From: an uncultured Alphaproteobacteria bacterium
GTDB lineage: Bacteria; Pseudomonadota; Alphaproteobacteria; Rs-D84
Reading direction: 5' to 3'
Length of the DNA: 64,000 nt
Assembly: GCA_944389385.1 (NCBI GenBank)
Contig: CALXMC010000001.1
Coordinates: 1-64,000 of the forward strand
A program made the translations under genes and the position numbers. Under the pieces are notes generated by a model. It made no database searches and was not told the origin of the DNA. It saw only the letters and a list, made by a program, of their open reading frames with translations. Within the stretch, counting starts at the first letter, position 1; every line of letters begins with the position of its first letter. This document shows, piece by piece, positions 34,432-41,847 of this stretch.

Positions 34432-34459
34432 TTGACAACTTGATATTTTGTACTATATT
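34432..34459 (+). promoter_or_regulatory. Strong sigma70-like promoter
   Basis: TTGACA (34432-34437), 16 bp, TATATT (34454-34459). The segment TTTTGTACTATATTA matches the promoter at 21654-21682. The message would begin near 34466, 18 bp before the ATG at 34484, which is preceded by AAAGGAAATGAT. Confidence 0.7.
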
Positions 34460-34483
34460 ACACTCCGGCATAAAGGAAATGAT

Positions 34484-34963
34484 ATGAATCAAAAACAAAA
34501 TCAGCCTGTGGCATCACGCCCCAGCAAAAAACGTAAAAATACTTATGTAATCAGATATTCTGCCTTTGCAGATCCGCATTGGTTTGCAGATTGTGCAATA
34601 ACCCCATTATGTATAACCGAAAAGAATGGCGAAAAAATCGCATCAAATGGCGGATGGGAAAAATGCGGTGCATTTCCAAATCCTGGTCCAACAACAATGT
34701 TCGCGCAATACAACCAATTTTCGCATATAATGACTGCGGACGAACTGAAATTGGCATCAACAATCGTCGAATATTTGGACAAGGAAACGGGCGAACCGAT
34801 TGCATATTTATATCCAAATTGCGATATAGTATCCGAACAATATGATACATTACCCAAACTGATGGCACGTTTGAATCATGCGACCCGCCAAGATTTGATG
34901 CGCCAACACAGCAAACGTTCCAACATGTGGAATATTATCAAGGTTCGCGGCCGCACAAAATAA
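34484..34963 (+). CDS. Uncharacterised protein (159 aa)
   Basis: Not recognised. It starts with a basic, Gln-rich tail (MNQKQNQPVASRPSKKRKN) followed by a mixed domain with ADPHWFADCAITPLCITEKN and YLDKETGEPIAYLYPNCDI, and ends in basic residues. There is no signal peptide. It has its own strong promoter and terminator, so it is a separate gene. The basic ends suggest nucleic-acid or membrane binding, which is only a guess. Confidence 0.6.
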   Translation: MNQKQNQPVASRPSKKRKNTYVIRYSAFADPHWFADCAITPLCITEKNGEKIASNGGWEKCGAFPNPGPTTMFAQYNQFSHIMTADELKLASTIVEYLDKETGEPIAYLYPNCDIVSEQYDTLPKLMARLNHATRQDLMRQHSKRSNMWNIIKVRGRTK

Positions 34964-34981
34964 TATTGTACAAACAAAAAA

Positions 34982-35006
34982 ACACGCCGATAACGGCGTG
35001 TTTTTT
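34982..35006. terminator. Terminator, outer flank of left inverted arm
   Basis: CACGCCG-ATAA-CGGCGTG hairpin with an A run and a T run. It serves the 159-aa gene on plus and the Cys-rich gene on minus. It ends where the 211-bp inverted repeat begins. Confidence 0.85.
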
Positions 35007-35213
35007 GTTTTCCCCATCTGATTATTGGATACCGACGCGGAACTGGTCGCCCCATCCGGCAACAACTTGGCCACCGATGGTACATTGCATATCTTCAAAT
35101 CCATCCGATACTTGGCTTTTCTTGACTACACTGCTGGTAATTAAACCACCGGCTGTACCCAATACCACGCCCGCAATGGAATCTGATAATAAACGGGATG
35201 TGTTAAATTTTCC
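35003..35213. repeat. 211-bp inverted repeat, left arm
   Basis: The reverse complement of 36567-36777, identical by eye over the full 211 bp. It holds the last 63 codons of the gene at 35022 and its 3' end. The outer boundary lies at a terminator, the inner one inside the gene after the codons for EEGKF. Confidence 0.9.
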
Positions 35214-36401
35214 TTCTTCATTACGCCACTTGTTCACACGCAGCCCGTCACGTATGGTATTCAGCGTCGCAACTGCCTGATCTATCCTTTGATTTGCTTG
35301 ATTTTGTTCCGCCTGGGTATTAACACCACTGATGGCAATATTTATCTGGTTTATCATGCTGTTAAACACAATTTCACTGGGATCTCCATCGCAGTATTCA
35401 ATGACCTGGTTTATTTGGGCGACAATCGATGTGTTGGTCGCATATTGCACCTGTAAAGTTAACAGATTGTTTATCTGGGTCTGGTCACATTCATAGTCTG
35501 GATCGGATGATTGAACCTGTGTAACAGACGGCTCAATCGGCTCGCACTGTAATGTAGACGGGTTGAACACATGTGTACTGGTGTTTGGACATTCGCACAC
35601 AAGGGTAGCTTTATTCCAAGTCGCAACACTGGACGGTACATAACAACATGTAACACACTGGCTTTTTGTACTTCCACTTAATCCGCCACAACGATTACGA
35701 ATACATCTTTCTGTATTGCTTAATTCAGGGCTTGACACAGTTTCATCAACGGTTTCGGTGGGTGCCTCAACGGGTTTCTCGGGCTCTTCAACAGGTTCCG
35801 GCGTCGGTTGAGTTGGTTGAGGTTGAGTTGGTTGCGTTGGTTGAGTTGGTTGCGATACACTTACACAATATTTACCATTAACTGCACGGTATCCATCCAA
35901 ACATCTTCTGTATCTGCATAAATAATCATACCTACCTGTCTGAGTTATACTAACCGATGTCGCCCCTTTGGCTGTTTGACCCTGTCTGATTTCAGATAAC
36001 AGAGAATTTTCTATATAACCGTCCATCTGGTTCAGAGGTGAATCACCACATACACCCAATTTTGAATCCTGCATTTGTGTCCAAGTATCATTTGGTCCAA
36101 AAGTATCTGTACATTGGAATGCAATGTGCTGTCCACCATCATTAGCAATCACAACCGTATCATTATAATTACATTGGCTGTTTGCACCACCTGTGTCACA
36201 CATATAACATAATTGACTTGTAAAACGTCCATCATCATTATTATTTGGACCACCTGTCACACCATCCTGACTCAACATTTCACGCGTATTAAATTTAGAA
36301 GCATCACATATAATCGGCGTACAACTTCCTGCTGCCGATGCAAAACTCGGCATAACGACCATTCCGAAACAACAAATCACAAAAGCCAAAATTTTTCTCA
36401 T
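35022..36401 (-). CDS. Secreted Cys-rich protein with Pro/Gln/Thr linker (459 aa)
   Basis: A signal peptide (about 1-23) precedes a Cys-rich N-terminal part (CTPIICDASKF, YMCDTGG, CRYRRCLDGYRAVNGKYC). A linker of PTQPTQPTQPQP and Glu/Pro repeats (about 185-220), a second Cys-rich region (CIRNRCGGLSGSTKSQCVTCC) and a helical region follow. The C-terminal 63 residues have a glycine-zipper-like helix (AGVVLGTAGGLITSS) and end QFRVGIQ. That end is duplicated in inverted orientation at 36567. It is probably secreted or surface bound; the family is not recognised. GGGGGGAAT precedes the ATG. Confidence 0.7.
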   Translation of the reverse strand: MRKILAFVICCFGMVVMPSFASAAGSCTPIICDASKFNTREMLSQDGVTGGPNNNDDGRFTSQLCYMCDTGGANSQCNYNDTVVIANDGGQHIAFQCTDTFGPNDTWTQMQDSKLGVCGDSPLNQMDGYIENSLLSEIRQGQTAKGATSVSITQTGRYDYLCRYRRCLDGYRAVNGKYCVSVSQPTQPTQPTQPQPTQPTPEPVEEPEKPVEAPTETVDETVSSPELSNTERCIRNRCGGLSGSTKSQCVTCCYVPSSVATWNKATLVCECPNTSTHVFNPSTLQCEPIEPSVTQVQSSDPDYECDQTQINNLLTLQVQYATNTSIVAQINQVIEYCDGDPSEIVFNSMINQINIAISGVNTQAEQNQANQRIDQAVATLNTIRDGLRVNKWRNEEGKFNTSRLLSDSIAGVVLGTAGGLITSSVVKKSQVSDGFEDMQCTIGGQVVAGWGDQFRVGIQ

Positions 36402-36418
36402 ATTCCCCCCAAAAATTA

Positions 36419-36548
36419 TGCCGAATTAAAAGATTGGTTTTATTCCGACGCTATAAAACATACTCTTTATACTGCATTTTATCACATTTTCGCACCAAAT
36501 CCAACAGCAAATTATGCCGAGAATTAAAACCAACTTTTTAATTCGGCA
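36419..36548. repeat. Short inverted repeat pair inside the cassette
   Basis: ATGCCGAATTAAAA at 36419-36432 recurs as its reverse complement TTTTAATTCGGCAT at 36535-36548; adjacent TTGGTTTTA / TAAAACCAA extends the match to about 25 of 28 bp. The right copy is itself a 36-nt hairpin (36513-36548). The pair encloses about 80 bp without a gene. It could be MITE ends or recombination sites. Confidence 0.6.
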
Positions 36549-36563
36549 TGAACGGGGGATGAT

Positions 36564-36758
36564 ATGGGAAAATTTAACACATCCCGTTTATTATCAGATT
36601 CCATTGCGGGCGTGGTATTGGGTACAGCCGGTGGTTTAATTACCAGCAGTGTAGTCAAGAAAAGCCAAGTATCGGATGGATTTGAAGATATGCAATGTAC
36701 CATCGGTGGCCAAGTTGTTGCCGGATGGGGCGACCAGTTCCGCGTCGGTATCCAATAA
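36564..36758 (+). CDS. Duplicated C-terminal domain as a 64-aa open frame
   Basis: Encodes MGKFNTSRLLSDSIAG... to QFRVGIQ, identical to the last 63 residues of the gene at 35022 but on the opposite strand. ATG at 36564 is preceded by GGGGGATGAT, a fair ribosome binding site, and a terminator follows at 36779. Without a signal peptide it is either a cytoplasmic fragment, a silent tail, or what remains after a cassette inversion. Confidence 0.45.
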   Translation: MGKFNTSRLLSDSIAGVVLGTAGGLITSSVVKKSQVSDGFEDMQCTIGGQVVAGWGDQFRVGIQ

Positions 36759-36777
36759 TCAGATGGGGAAAACAAAA
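36567..36777. repeat. 211-bp inverted repeat, right arm
   Basis: Identical to the reverse complement of 35003-35213. The distance between the arms is 1353 bp, holding the rest of the Cys-rich gene and its upstream region. Identity over the whole length including non-coding edge means the duplication is recent or kept uniform by recombination. Confidence 0.9.
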
Positions 36778-36778
36778 G

Positions 36779-36803
36779 TGCCGCGATTTTGCGGCATATT
36801 TTT
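36779..36803 (+). terminator. Terminator, outer flank of right inverted arm
   Basis: TGCCGC-GATTTT-GCGGCA hairpin followed by a T run. It is placed at the mirror position of the one at 34982, so a gene reading out of either arm would be terminated. Confidence 0.75.
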
Positions 36804-38099
36804 TTATTTATATTCTGCAACCAACTGGCTTATTTGTGCGGCCAAAACCAAATCTGTTTTTTTCAATTTTTCGATCTGTGAAATCGCATAAACAACTGTT
36901 GCATGATCGCGATCACCACAAACGCAACCAATTTCTGACAAAGACATATTCGTTACGCTTTTTAACACAGCCATCATAATCTGACGCGCCATTACCAACG
37001 CACGGCTGCGCCCACGACCACACACAGAATCATACGACACACCCAATTTTTCACACATAGATTTTACCATCGCAATTGGTGTTTTGGATTTCTGCAAAGT
37101 ATCAGACAACAAACGTGTCGCGACATCCATATTTACAGATTCACCCATCAGTTCGGCATAGGCTTTGATTTTTGTTGCGACACCGCCAACCAAATGACCA
37201 TCACCCGCAATACGCGCCGCAATCGAATCTGCCACATCCGCAGACACACCCGCACGCATTAACAAAGTACGTTTTACATTCGTATTCGGTGCCACCATAT
37301 CAGCAACCAACCCAGATGCAAAAACAGATTGAGTACGTCTGTCAAATCCGCTTAAATTACCCGGCGCAACATTTGAAACCAAAACAATATTTTTTCCATT
37401 TGCACGCAAATCCATAACCAATTCTACAAATTCATTGCATGTTGCACGTTTGCCCGACAAAGATTGCACATCATCCAAAATAAATGTATCACAATTACGG
37501 CAATAATCTTTGAACGCGAATACAGTTCTGTCATGCAAACTGCGTGTAAATTCAGAAACAAACTGCCCGCCTGTCATTTTTATCACACGCCCAACCGATG
37601 CTTTTTCAATTGCGTCTGCCAACAAAGATTTTCCGCACCCCGCCGGACCATAAATAAATAACGGCGAGAAAGAAACTGAACCCGCCGCTATTTTTTTACA
37701 TGCCGATAACACTAACGCATTTTCTTCACAGCATACGAACGCATCAAACGCATCAGATACCGTCATACGCGTCGTTTGTGTGCACGCCGCAGCCGGCGCA
37801 AAAGATTGAACATTATTGTCATTTGCAATCGGTGCGGCAACGGTTGCACCACGCACTGCGATTTTAACATTCAAACCAAAAGATTGTGCAACTTCGGATA
37901 AAACATTTGAATAAACCGCGCCAACATAATCAGCCGAGAATTGGTTCTGGGCATTCAGCACCAAAACACCATCACAAATTTCACATTGCAACGGGCGAAT
38001 CCAGGATGTAAATGCAGCAGAATCTATTTTCGCGGCGACCGCCCCCAGGATTTGTTCCACATCGGCTGTTGTTTTTGTCATCGCCACTGTCTGCATCAT
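36804..38099 (-). CDS. dnaA: Chromosomal replication initiator protein DnaA
   Basis: 431 aa. N-terminal domain I (IRPLQCEICDGVLVLNAQNQF), Walker A GPAGCGKS, Walker B FILDDVQSL, and the C-terminal DNA-binding helix-turn-helix with the signature GDRDHATVVYAI (DHTTV in most DnaA). It binds oriC and melts it using ATP. The ATG is preceded by AAGGAAAGGAG. Slightly shorter than the usual 450-480 residues; the linker domain II (about 85-115) is short. Confidence 0.94.
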   Translation of the reverse strand: MMQTVAMTKTTADVEQILGAVAAKIDSAAFTSWIRPLQCEICDGVLVLNAQNQFSADYVGAVYSNVLSEVAQSFGLNVKIAVRGATVAAPIANDNNVQSFAPAAACTQTTRMTVSDAFDAFVCCEENALVLSACKKIAAGSVSFSPLFIYGPAGCGKSLLADAIEKASVGRVIKMTGGQFVSEFTRSLHDRTVFAFKDYCRNCDTFILDDVQSLSGKRATCNEFVELVMDLRANGKNIVLVSNVAPGNLSGFDRRTQSVFASGLVADMVAPNTNVKRTLLMRAGVSADVADSIAARIAGDGHLVGGVATKIKAYAELMGESVNMDVATRLLSDTLQKSKTPIAMVKSMCEKLGVSYDSVCGRGRSRALVMARQIMMAVLKSVTNMSLSEIGCVCGDRDHATVVYAISQIEKLKKTDLVLAAQISQLVAEYK

Positions 38100-38466
38100 G
38101 TTTTTCTCCTTTCCTTCCCTTCAAAGAATCCATGCGTCAGAGTATAAAAGCCACCTGCGCATAAACACCAAATTTTACCGCGATTGTATTTATCTATGTT
38201 CGCAATATAAATCCAGTATTTATGTTATGCCCTCGGTTTTAACCCTCTCTCGCTTTTCTGGTGATGAATAACTGTTGTTACCCACCGTTTTGTTTTTTGA
38301 TTGGGATTTACTCTCAATCGTTTTGGATACGTCAGTTAAGTTAAATGATATATCGTCATTTGCAACGAATTCTTAAACAAAATTTGAACATTTATTTTTT
38401 GACAACGATTCGTTTTTTTGGCGGTTTTCTGCGCTTTGTATATACAATGTATAGACAAGTATTTTT
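38100..38466. other. AT-rich intergenic region between dnaA and dprA
   Basis: 367 bp without a gene. It contains a 12-bp palindrome TTGTATATACAA (38436-38447) and probably the dnaA promoter. Only one match to the DnaA-box consensus TTWTNCACA is seen, TTTTTCACA at 38463-38471, so there is no convincing oriC here. Confidence 0.5.
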
Positions 38467-39495
38467 TCACACACGTACATACCCGCCATCGACTTTGCGC
38501 ACCAAACCCTGCAATTCCAACGTAACCAATTCTGCTTTTATTTCCGAAATTGTTTTTTTGACAATTTCTGACAATACAGATTCAGACACAGGAATTATTC
38601 CAATTGCGTCCAGAATCGGATTTTCCGAATCGGAATTTTTTTCATTTTTTATTTTTTCACTATCATTTTTTTTCGTGTCGAAAAAATCAGACGCACCGCT
38701 GCATAATTTTGCCATGCCTGATTTTATCAAAGAATTCGGCCCTGCCGCCCGCGAATCAGACGGATGCGACGGAATCGCCCAAATTTCACACCCCGATTCG
38801 ATTGCGAATTGCGCGGTTGTCATACTGCCAGATTTCAGGTCAGCCTCGCCCAAAATCAGTTTTGATGACACACCTGCAATCCAACGATTCCGCACGACAA
38901 AATGATTCGCCAACGGCACCGCACCGATTGGCATTTCGCTGATAACCACGCCACGCGCCACAATGTCCCAATATAACGCTTCGTTTTCAATCGGCCAAAT
39001 ATAATCAACCCCACCGGCCAAAACAGCAATTGTTTGCGCATCGCCATCTGCACGCAACGCGCCACGATGCGCTGCGGTATCTGTACCGATTGCCATGCCC
39101 GACGCAACGGCATACCCGCGCGATGCAAACACATCTGCGATATCGGCAACCAATCGCATACCTGCGGCGGTGGCGTGACGCGTACCAACAATCCCAACAA
39201 TTGGTCGTAATAAAGTATCCAGATTTCCACGCGCAGTAATTACCGGTGGATGATTTTTAACCGCACGCAAATTGGATGGATACGCCGGCATATCATCACA
39301 TATATAATGTATACCCAATTTTTGTGCGGTATCCATTTCGCGCAAAACCGAATCGCGCACATCGGCCGACACAACCGCCCCCGCCGCCGCGGCCACAGAC
39401 CCAAATTGCTGCACCAACGCGTTATATTTCACAGTGCCGATTTTTGGCGTGCGCAGAATTAACAATCTGTTAAACAAATCATTATAATCAACCAT
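38467..39495 (-). CDS. dprA: DNA processing protein DprA
   Basis: 342 aa. The Rossmann-like domain has VGIVGTRHATAAG, ASGMAIGTDTAAHRGAL and IAVLAGGVDYIWPIEN, plus SEMPIGAVPLANHFVVRNRW. A Lys/Glu/Asp-rich linker is followed by a C-terminal winged-helix domain (about 300-342). DprA loads RecA on incoming single-stranded DNA during transformation. No com genes are in the window, but pilus parts are. Not linked to topA. Confidence 0.93.
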   Translation of the reverse strand: MVDYNDLFNRLLILRTPKIGTVKYNALVQQFGSVAAAAGAVVSADVRDSVLREMDTAQKLGIHYICDDMPAYPSNLRAVKNHPPVITARGNLDTLLRPIVGIVGTRHATAAGMRLVADIADVFASRGYAVASGMAIGTDTAAHRGALRADGDAQTIAVLAGGVDYIWPIENEALYWDIVARGVVISEMPIGAVPLANHFVVRNRWIAGVSSKLILGEADLKSGSMTTAQFAIESGCEIWAIPSHPSDSRAAGPNSLIKSGMAKLCSGASDFFDTKKNDSEKIKNEKNSDSENPILDAIGIIPVSESVLSEIVKKTISEIKAELVTLELQGLVRKVDGGYVRV

Positions 39496-39542
39496 AACTT
39501 CACTATAAAAATTAAGCCCACTTAATAAAAGTACTTTTTAAC

Positions 39543-39570
39543 AAAAAACGCGCCGTGTTCGGCGCGTAAA
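39543..39570 (-). terminator. Terminator of the gene at 39588
   Basis: CGCGCCG / CGGCGCG hairpin with a T run on the minus strand. Confidence 0.8.
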
Positions 39571-39587
39571 TTTGTAAATAACGCACA

Positions 39588-40478
39588 TTATTTTTTGGCC
39601 TGTTCCAGATTGGCCTGTTCCAAATACACAAAATTATACTCGTTGCACGCAGCGGGTTTTTCCTGACCCGCGGGATAAGATTCACATGCGCTTTTTAATT
39701 CAGCCAACGCAGTCATAAAACGATTAAATTCTGTGGGTTCTTGGATTTTCAGCGCGCGCAACTGAGCCAACAACTGCCGATCGCCCGACAAACCGGCCTG
39801 TCCTTCTACTTTCCCACCGATTAACTCGTTACCAAACCACTCCATAATACCAACGCCCAGTCCCGCGCCACCAACCGCGCCGCCAACAGTTGCCCATGTA
39901 CGGCCTGATTTTTTGGCATCCAAAATACGTTGACGCAACATATCTTCATCAACCCAATTGCCACATGTAATATTTTGCCCCATCGGGAAATACTTGGCCT
40001 GGACATCAGATGTATTTACGCGCGAATCGCTGGAACTGACCTCGACCAATACAAAGCAGACATTATTTTCAGGATTATTAACATCTTCAACCATGGACGT
40101 ATAATCAGATGTATTACTGTACCGCGACGCCCAAACAAAAGTATTACCAAATCCGATATTGTTATTCAAACAAGCCTGCTTTTGATGTTCAATTTGTTCC
40201 AGAAATTCATCACGATCATCATCCGGCGCATCTTCATCATCATCCACAGTGTCCCCAACCTGTTCCGCAGGGATTCGCACACTGGATTTATCTATTACTT
40301 CATCGTCTGATTGTGCATTGGCATTTGCCATGGCTGTAATTTGATTTGTCGACGCAGTCGCCCTGGGCGCATATCCAGCCCGACTGACCGTCCCAGGCCG
40401 CACGCCCCCCGTTTGGGTCGCGGCAACACCCGGCGCACACAACATAACAATCGCGATAAAAAACAGTAATTTTTTCAT
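39588..40478 (-). CDS. Secreted protein with glycine-zipper segment (296 aa)
   Basis: A signal peptide (MKKLLFFIAIVMLCAPGVAA) precedes a low-complexity region, an acidic stretch (TVDDDEDAPDDDRDEF) and a central part with cysteines (KQACLNN, NNVCFVLVEV, NITCGNW). A Gly/Ala-rich helix TVGGAVGGAGLGVGIMEWFG near residue 200 resembles the glycine helix in the Cys-rich protein at 35022. The C-terminus is Gln/Ala-rich with two cysteines. The ATG at 40478 is favoured by GGG six bases upstream. Not recognised. Confidence 0.65.
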   Translation of the reverse strand: MKKLLFFIAIVMLCAPGVAATQTGGVRPGTVSRAGYAPRATASTNQITAMANANAQSDDEVIDKSSVRIPAEQVGDTVDDDEDAPDDDRDEFLEQIEHQKQACLNNNIGFGNTFVWASRYSNTSDYTSMVEDVNNPENNVCFVLVEVSSSDSRVNTSDVQAKYFPMGQNITCGNWVDEDMLRQRILDAKKSGRTWATVGGAVGGAGLGVGIMEWFGNELIGGKVEGQAGLSGDRQLLAQLRALKIQEPTEFNRFMTALAELKSACESYPAGQEKPAACNEYNFVYLEQANLEQAKK

Positions 40479-40545
40479 TCTCATCCCTTGCCTTGATTAC
40501 GTTCAATTATATCACAAATTGCATAAAAAATAAAGAATAAATAAC

Positions 40546-40567
40546 AAAAAACCGCCATACGGCGGCA
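40546..40567 (-). terminator. Terminator of plsY
   Basis: CCGCC-ATAC-GGCGG hairpin, T run on the minus strand. Confidence 0.75.
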
Positions 40568-40570
40568 AAA

Positions 40571-41179
40571 CTATTTTTTCCATTTCCATTCTATTTTGGA
40601 CTCGTCCCCCTTAATCAGGCGCATTATATTTCCCCTGTGCCGCCACAAACACAACACAGAAATCGCCAAGAACGGCCACCCCAAATTTACATCATACACA
40701 AACATTAACACGGGTGCCAAAACCATCGCGCAAATTGCCCCCAGTGACGAATACCCCGACGAAATCGCAACAATTAACCATTCAACACCACAGATAATAA
40801 ATGCAAACGGATTTATCACCAACAACACCCCAAACAAAGACGAAATACCCTTGCCCCCACGAAAACGCAACCAAAGCGGATAACAATGCCCCACAATCGC
40901 AGCAAACGCACACCATGCACCAAACGCCACATCAAGCATCACCCAACCGATAATCACAGCCGCAATAACCTTGGCCATATCCAAAATCCACGCCAATATT
41001 GCGGCACGCAATCCAGCCGCCCGCAAGACATTTGTTGCGCCGATATTACCACTGCCGATTTTGCGTAAATCCCCCCGCCCCATTAACTTGACCAAAATCA
41101 ACCCCATTGGAATCGAGCCCAACAAATAAGCCCCCAACAAAGCCAACGCAGTAATTAAAACAAAAGATGCGCTTATCAT
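40571..41179 (-). CDS. plsY: Glycerol-3-phosphate acyltransferase PlsY
   Basis: 202 aa, multi-pass inner-membrane enzyme that uses acyl-phosphate to make lysophosphatidic acid, the first step of phospholipid synthesis and the substrate of PlsC (12.6 kb). Motifs GSIPMGLIL, GSGNIGATNVLR and GHCYPLWLRFRGGKG are all present. It is divergent from rpsT. Confidence 0.94.
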   Translation of the reverse strand: MISASFVLITALALLGAYLLGSIPMGLILVKLMGRGDLRKIGSGNIGATNVLRAAGLRAAILAWILDMAKVIAAVIIGWVMLDVAFGAWCAFAAIVGHCYPLWLRFRGGKGISSLFGVLLVINPFAFIICGVEWLIVAISSGYSSLGAICAMVLAPVLMFVYDVNLGWPFLAISVLCLWRHRGNIMRLIKGDESKIEWKWKK

Positions 41180-41190
41180 TTTATTTTTCC

Positions 41191-41218
41191 TTGATTTTAT
41201 GTTTGTTTTCTATAAAAT
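41191..41218 (+). promoter_or_regulatory. Promoter of rpsT
   Basis: TTGATT (41191-41196), 16 bp, TAAAAT (41213-41218); the GTG start is at 41253 with AAAGGAAA upstream. Confidence 0.5.
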
Positions 41219-41252
41219 AACAAAAACTGTGAGCAAATAAAAGGAAAATAAA

Positions 41253-41513
41253 GTGGCAAATCACAAGTCATCTAAAAAAAGAATTCTGGTCACGGCCAAG
41301 AAAAACGCCGTGAATAATTCACGTCGCAGCACGGTTAAAACCGCCGCGAAAAAGGTTTTGGTTGCTGTTGAATCTGGCGACAAAGCCGCGGCCACAACCG
41401 CTTTGCGTAACGCGGAAAGCCGTATTATGAAATCCGCGGGCAAAGTTATGCCAAAGAAACGCGCTGCACGCAAAATTTCACGTTTGACAAAACGCGTTGC
41501 GAAAATGGCGTAA
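41253..41513 (+). CDS. rpsT: 30S ribosomal protein S20
   Basis: 86 aa, basic helical protein of the small subunit. The start codon is GTG (AAAGGAAAATAAAGTG), giving MANHKSSKKRILVTAKKNAV; GTG/TTG starts are common for rpsT and contribute to its low initiation and autocontrol in E. coli. The end ARKISRLTKRVAKMA is the normal C-terminus. Confidence 0.95.
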   Translation: MANHKSSKKRILVTAKKNAVNNSRRSTVKTAAKKVLVAVESGDKAAATTALRNAESRIMKSAGKVMPKKRAARKISRLTKRVAKMA

Positions 41514-41538
41514 TTTGAATTCAAGATATTGAACAGAC

Positions 41539-41563
41539 GCCACCCGAATCGGGTGGTGTTTTT
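41539..41563 (+). terminator. Terminator of rpsT
   Basis: CCACCCG-AAT-CGGGTGG hairpin followed by T run. Confidence 0.85.
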
Positions 41564-41589
41564 TGCACATATACTCCGTGGCTATCTAC

Positions 41590-41800
41590 TCAGCCCGTAA
41601 CGGGAACGCACCAATGCCCACCGCCCCCGGGCCCCGCGCAAACATAGTTTGCGTGGGTGGATCCCGGGCCCCTCGCAAACATAGTTTGCGTGGGTGGATT
41701 CCGGGCGGGGGGGGTGTCGCGCAAAGCGCGACGGGGGGTGGGGAATTGTCACCCGAAGCCCAGGCAAAGGGGAAAACACAAGTAACAAGTAACTAAAAAC
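41590..41800. repeat. Dispersed repeat copy
   Basis: Gene-free. The unit GCAAACATAGTTTGCGTGGGTGG occurs twice (about 41638-41660 and 41675-41697), each next to a CCCGGGCC block, and the tail CACCCGAAGCCC...AAGTAACAAGTAACT matches copies at 1-1250 and 45.0 kb. Inner palindromes AAACATAGTTT and TCGCGCAAAGCGCGA occupy the place of GCGACGTGTCGC in the other copies. Confidence 0.75.
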
Positions 41801-41825
41801 CCCGCCATTCGGCGGGATTTTTCAG
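41797..41825 (-). terminator. Terminator of the autotransporter gene
   Basis: CCCGCC-ATTC-GGCGGG hairpin with A and T runs, just after the stop codon. Confidence 0.85.
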
Positions 41826-41847
41826 GGTTTTATACAACAACTAAAAA

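Noticed and set aside
38100-38471. Chromosomal origin next to dnaA
   Set aside because: Only one good DnaA-box match and no cluster or clear unwinding element; in alphaproteobacteria oriC is often elsewhere.
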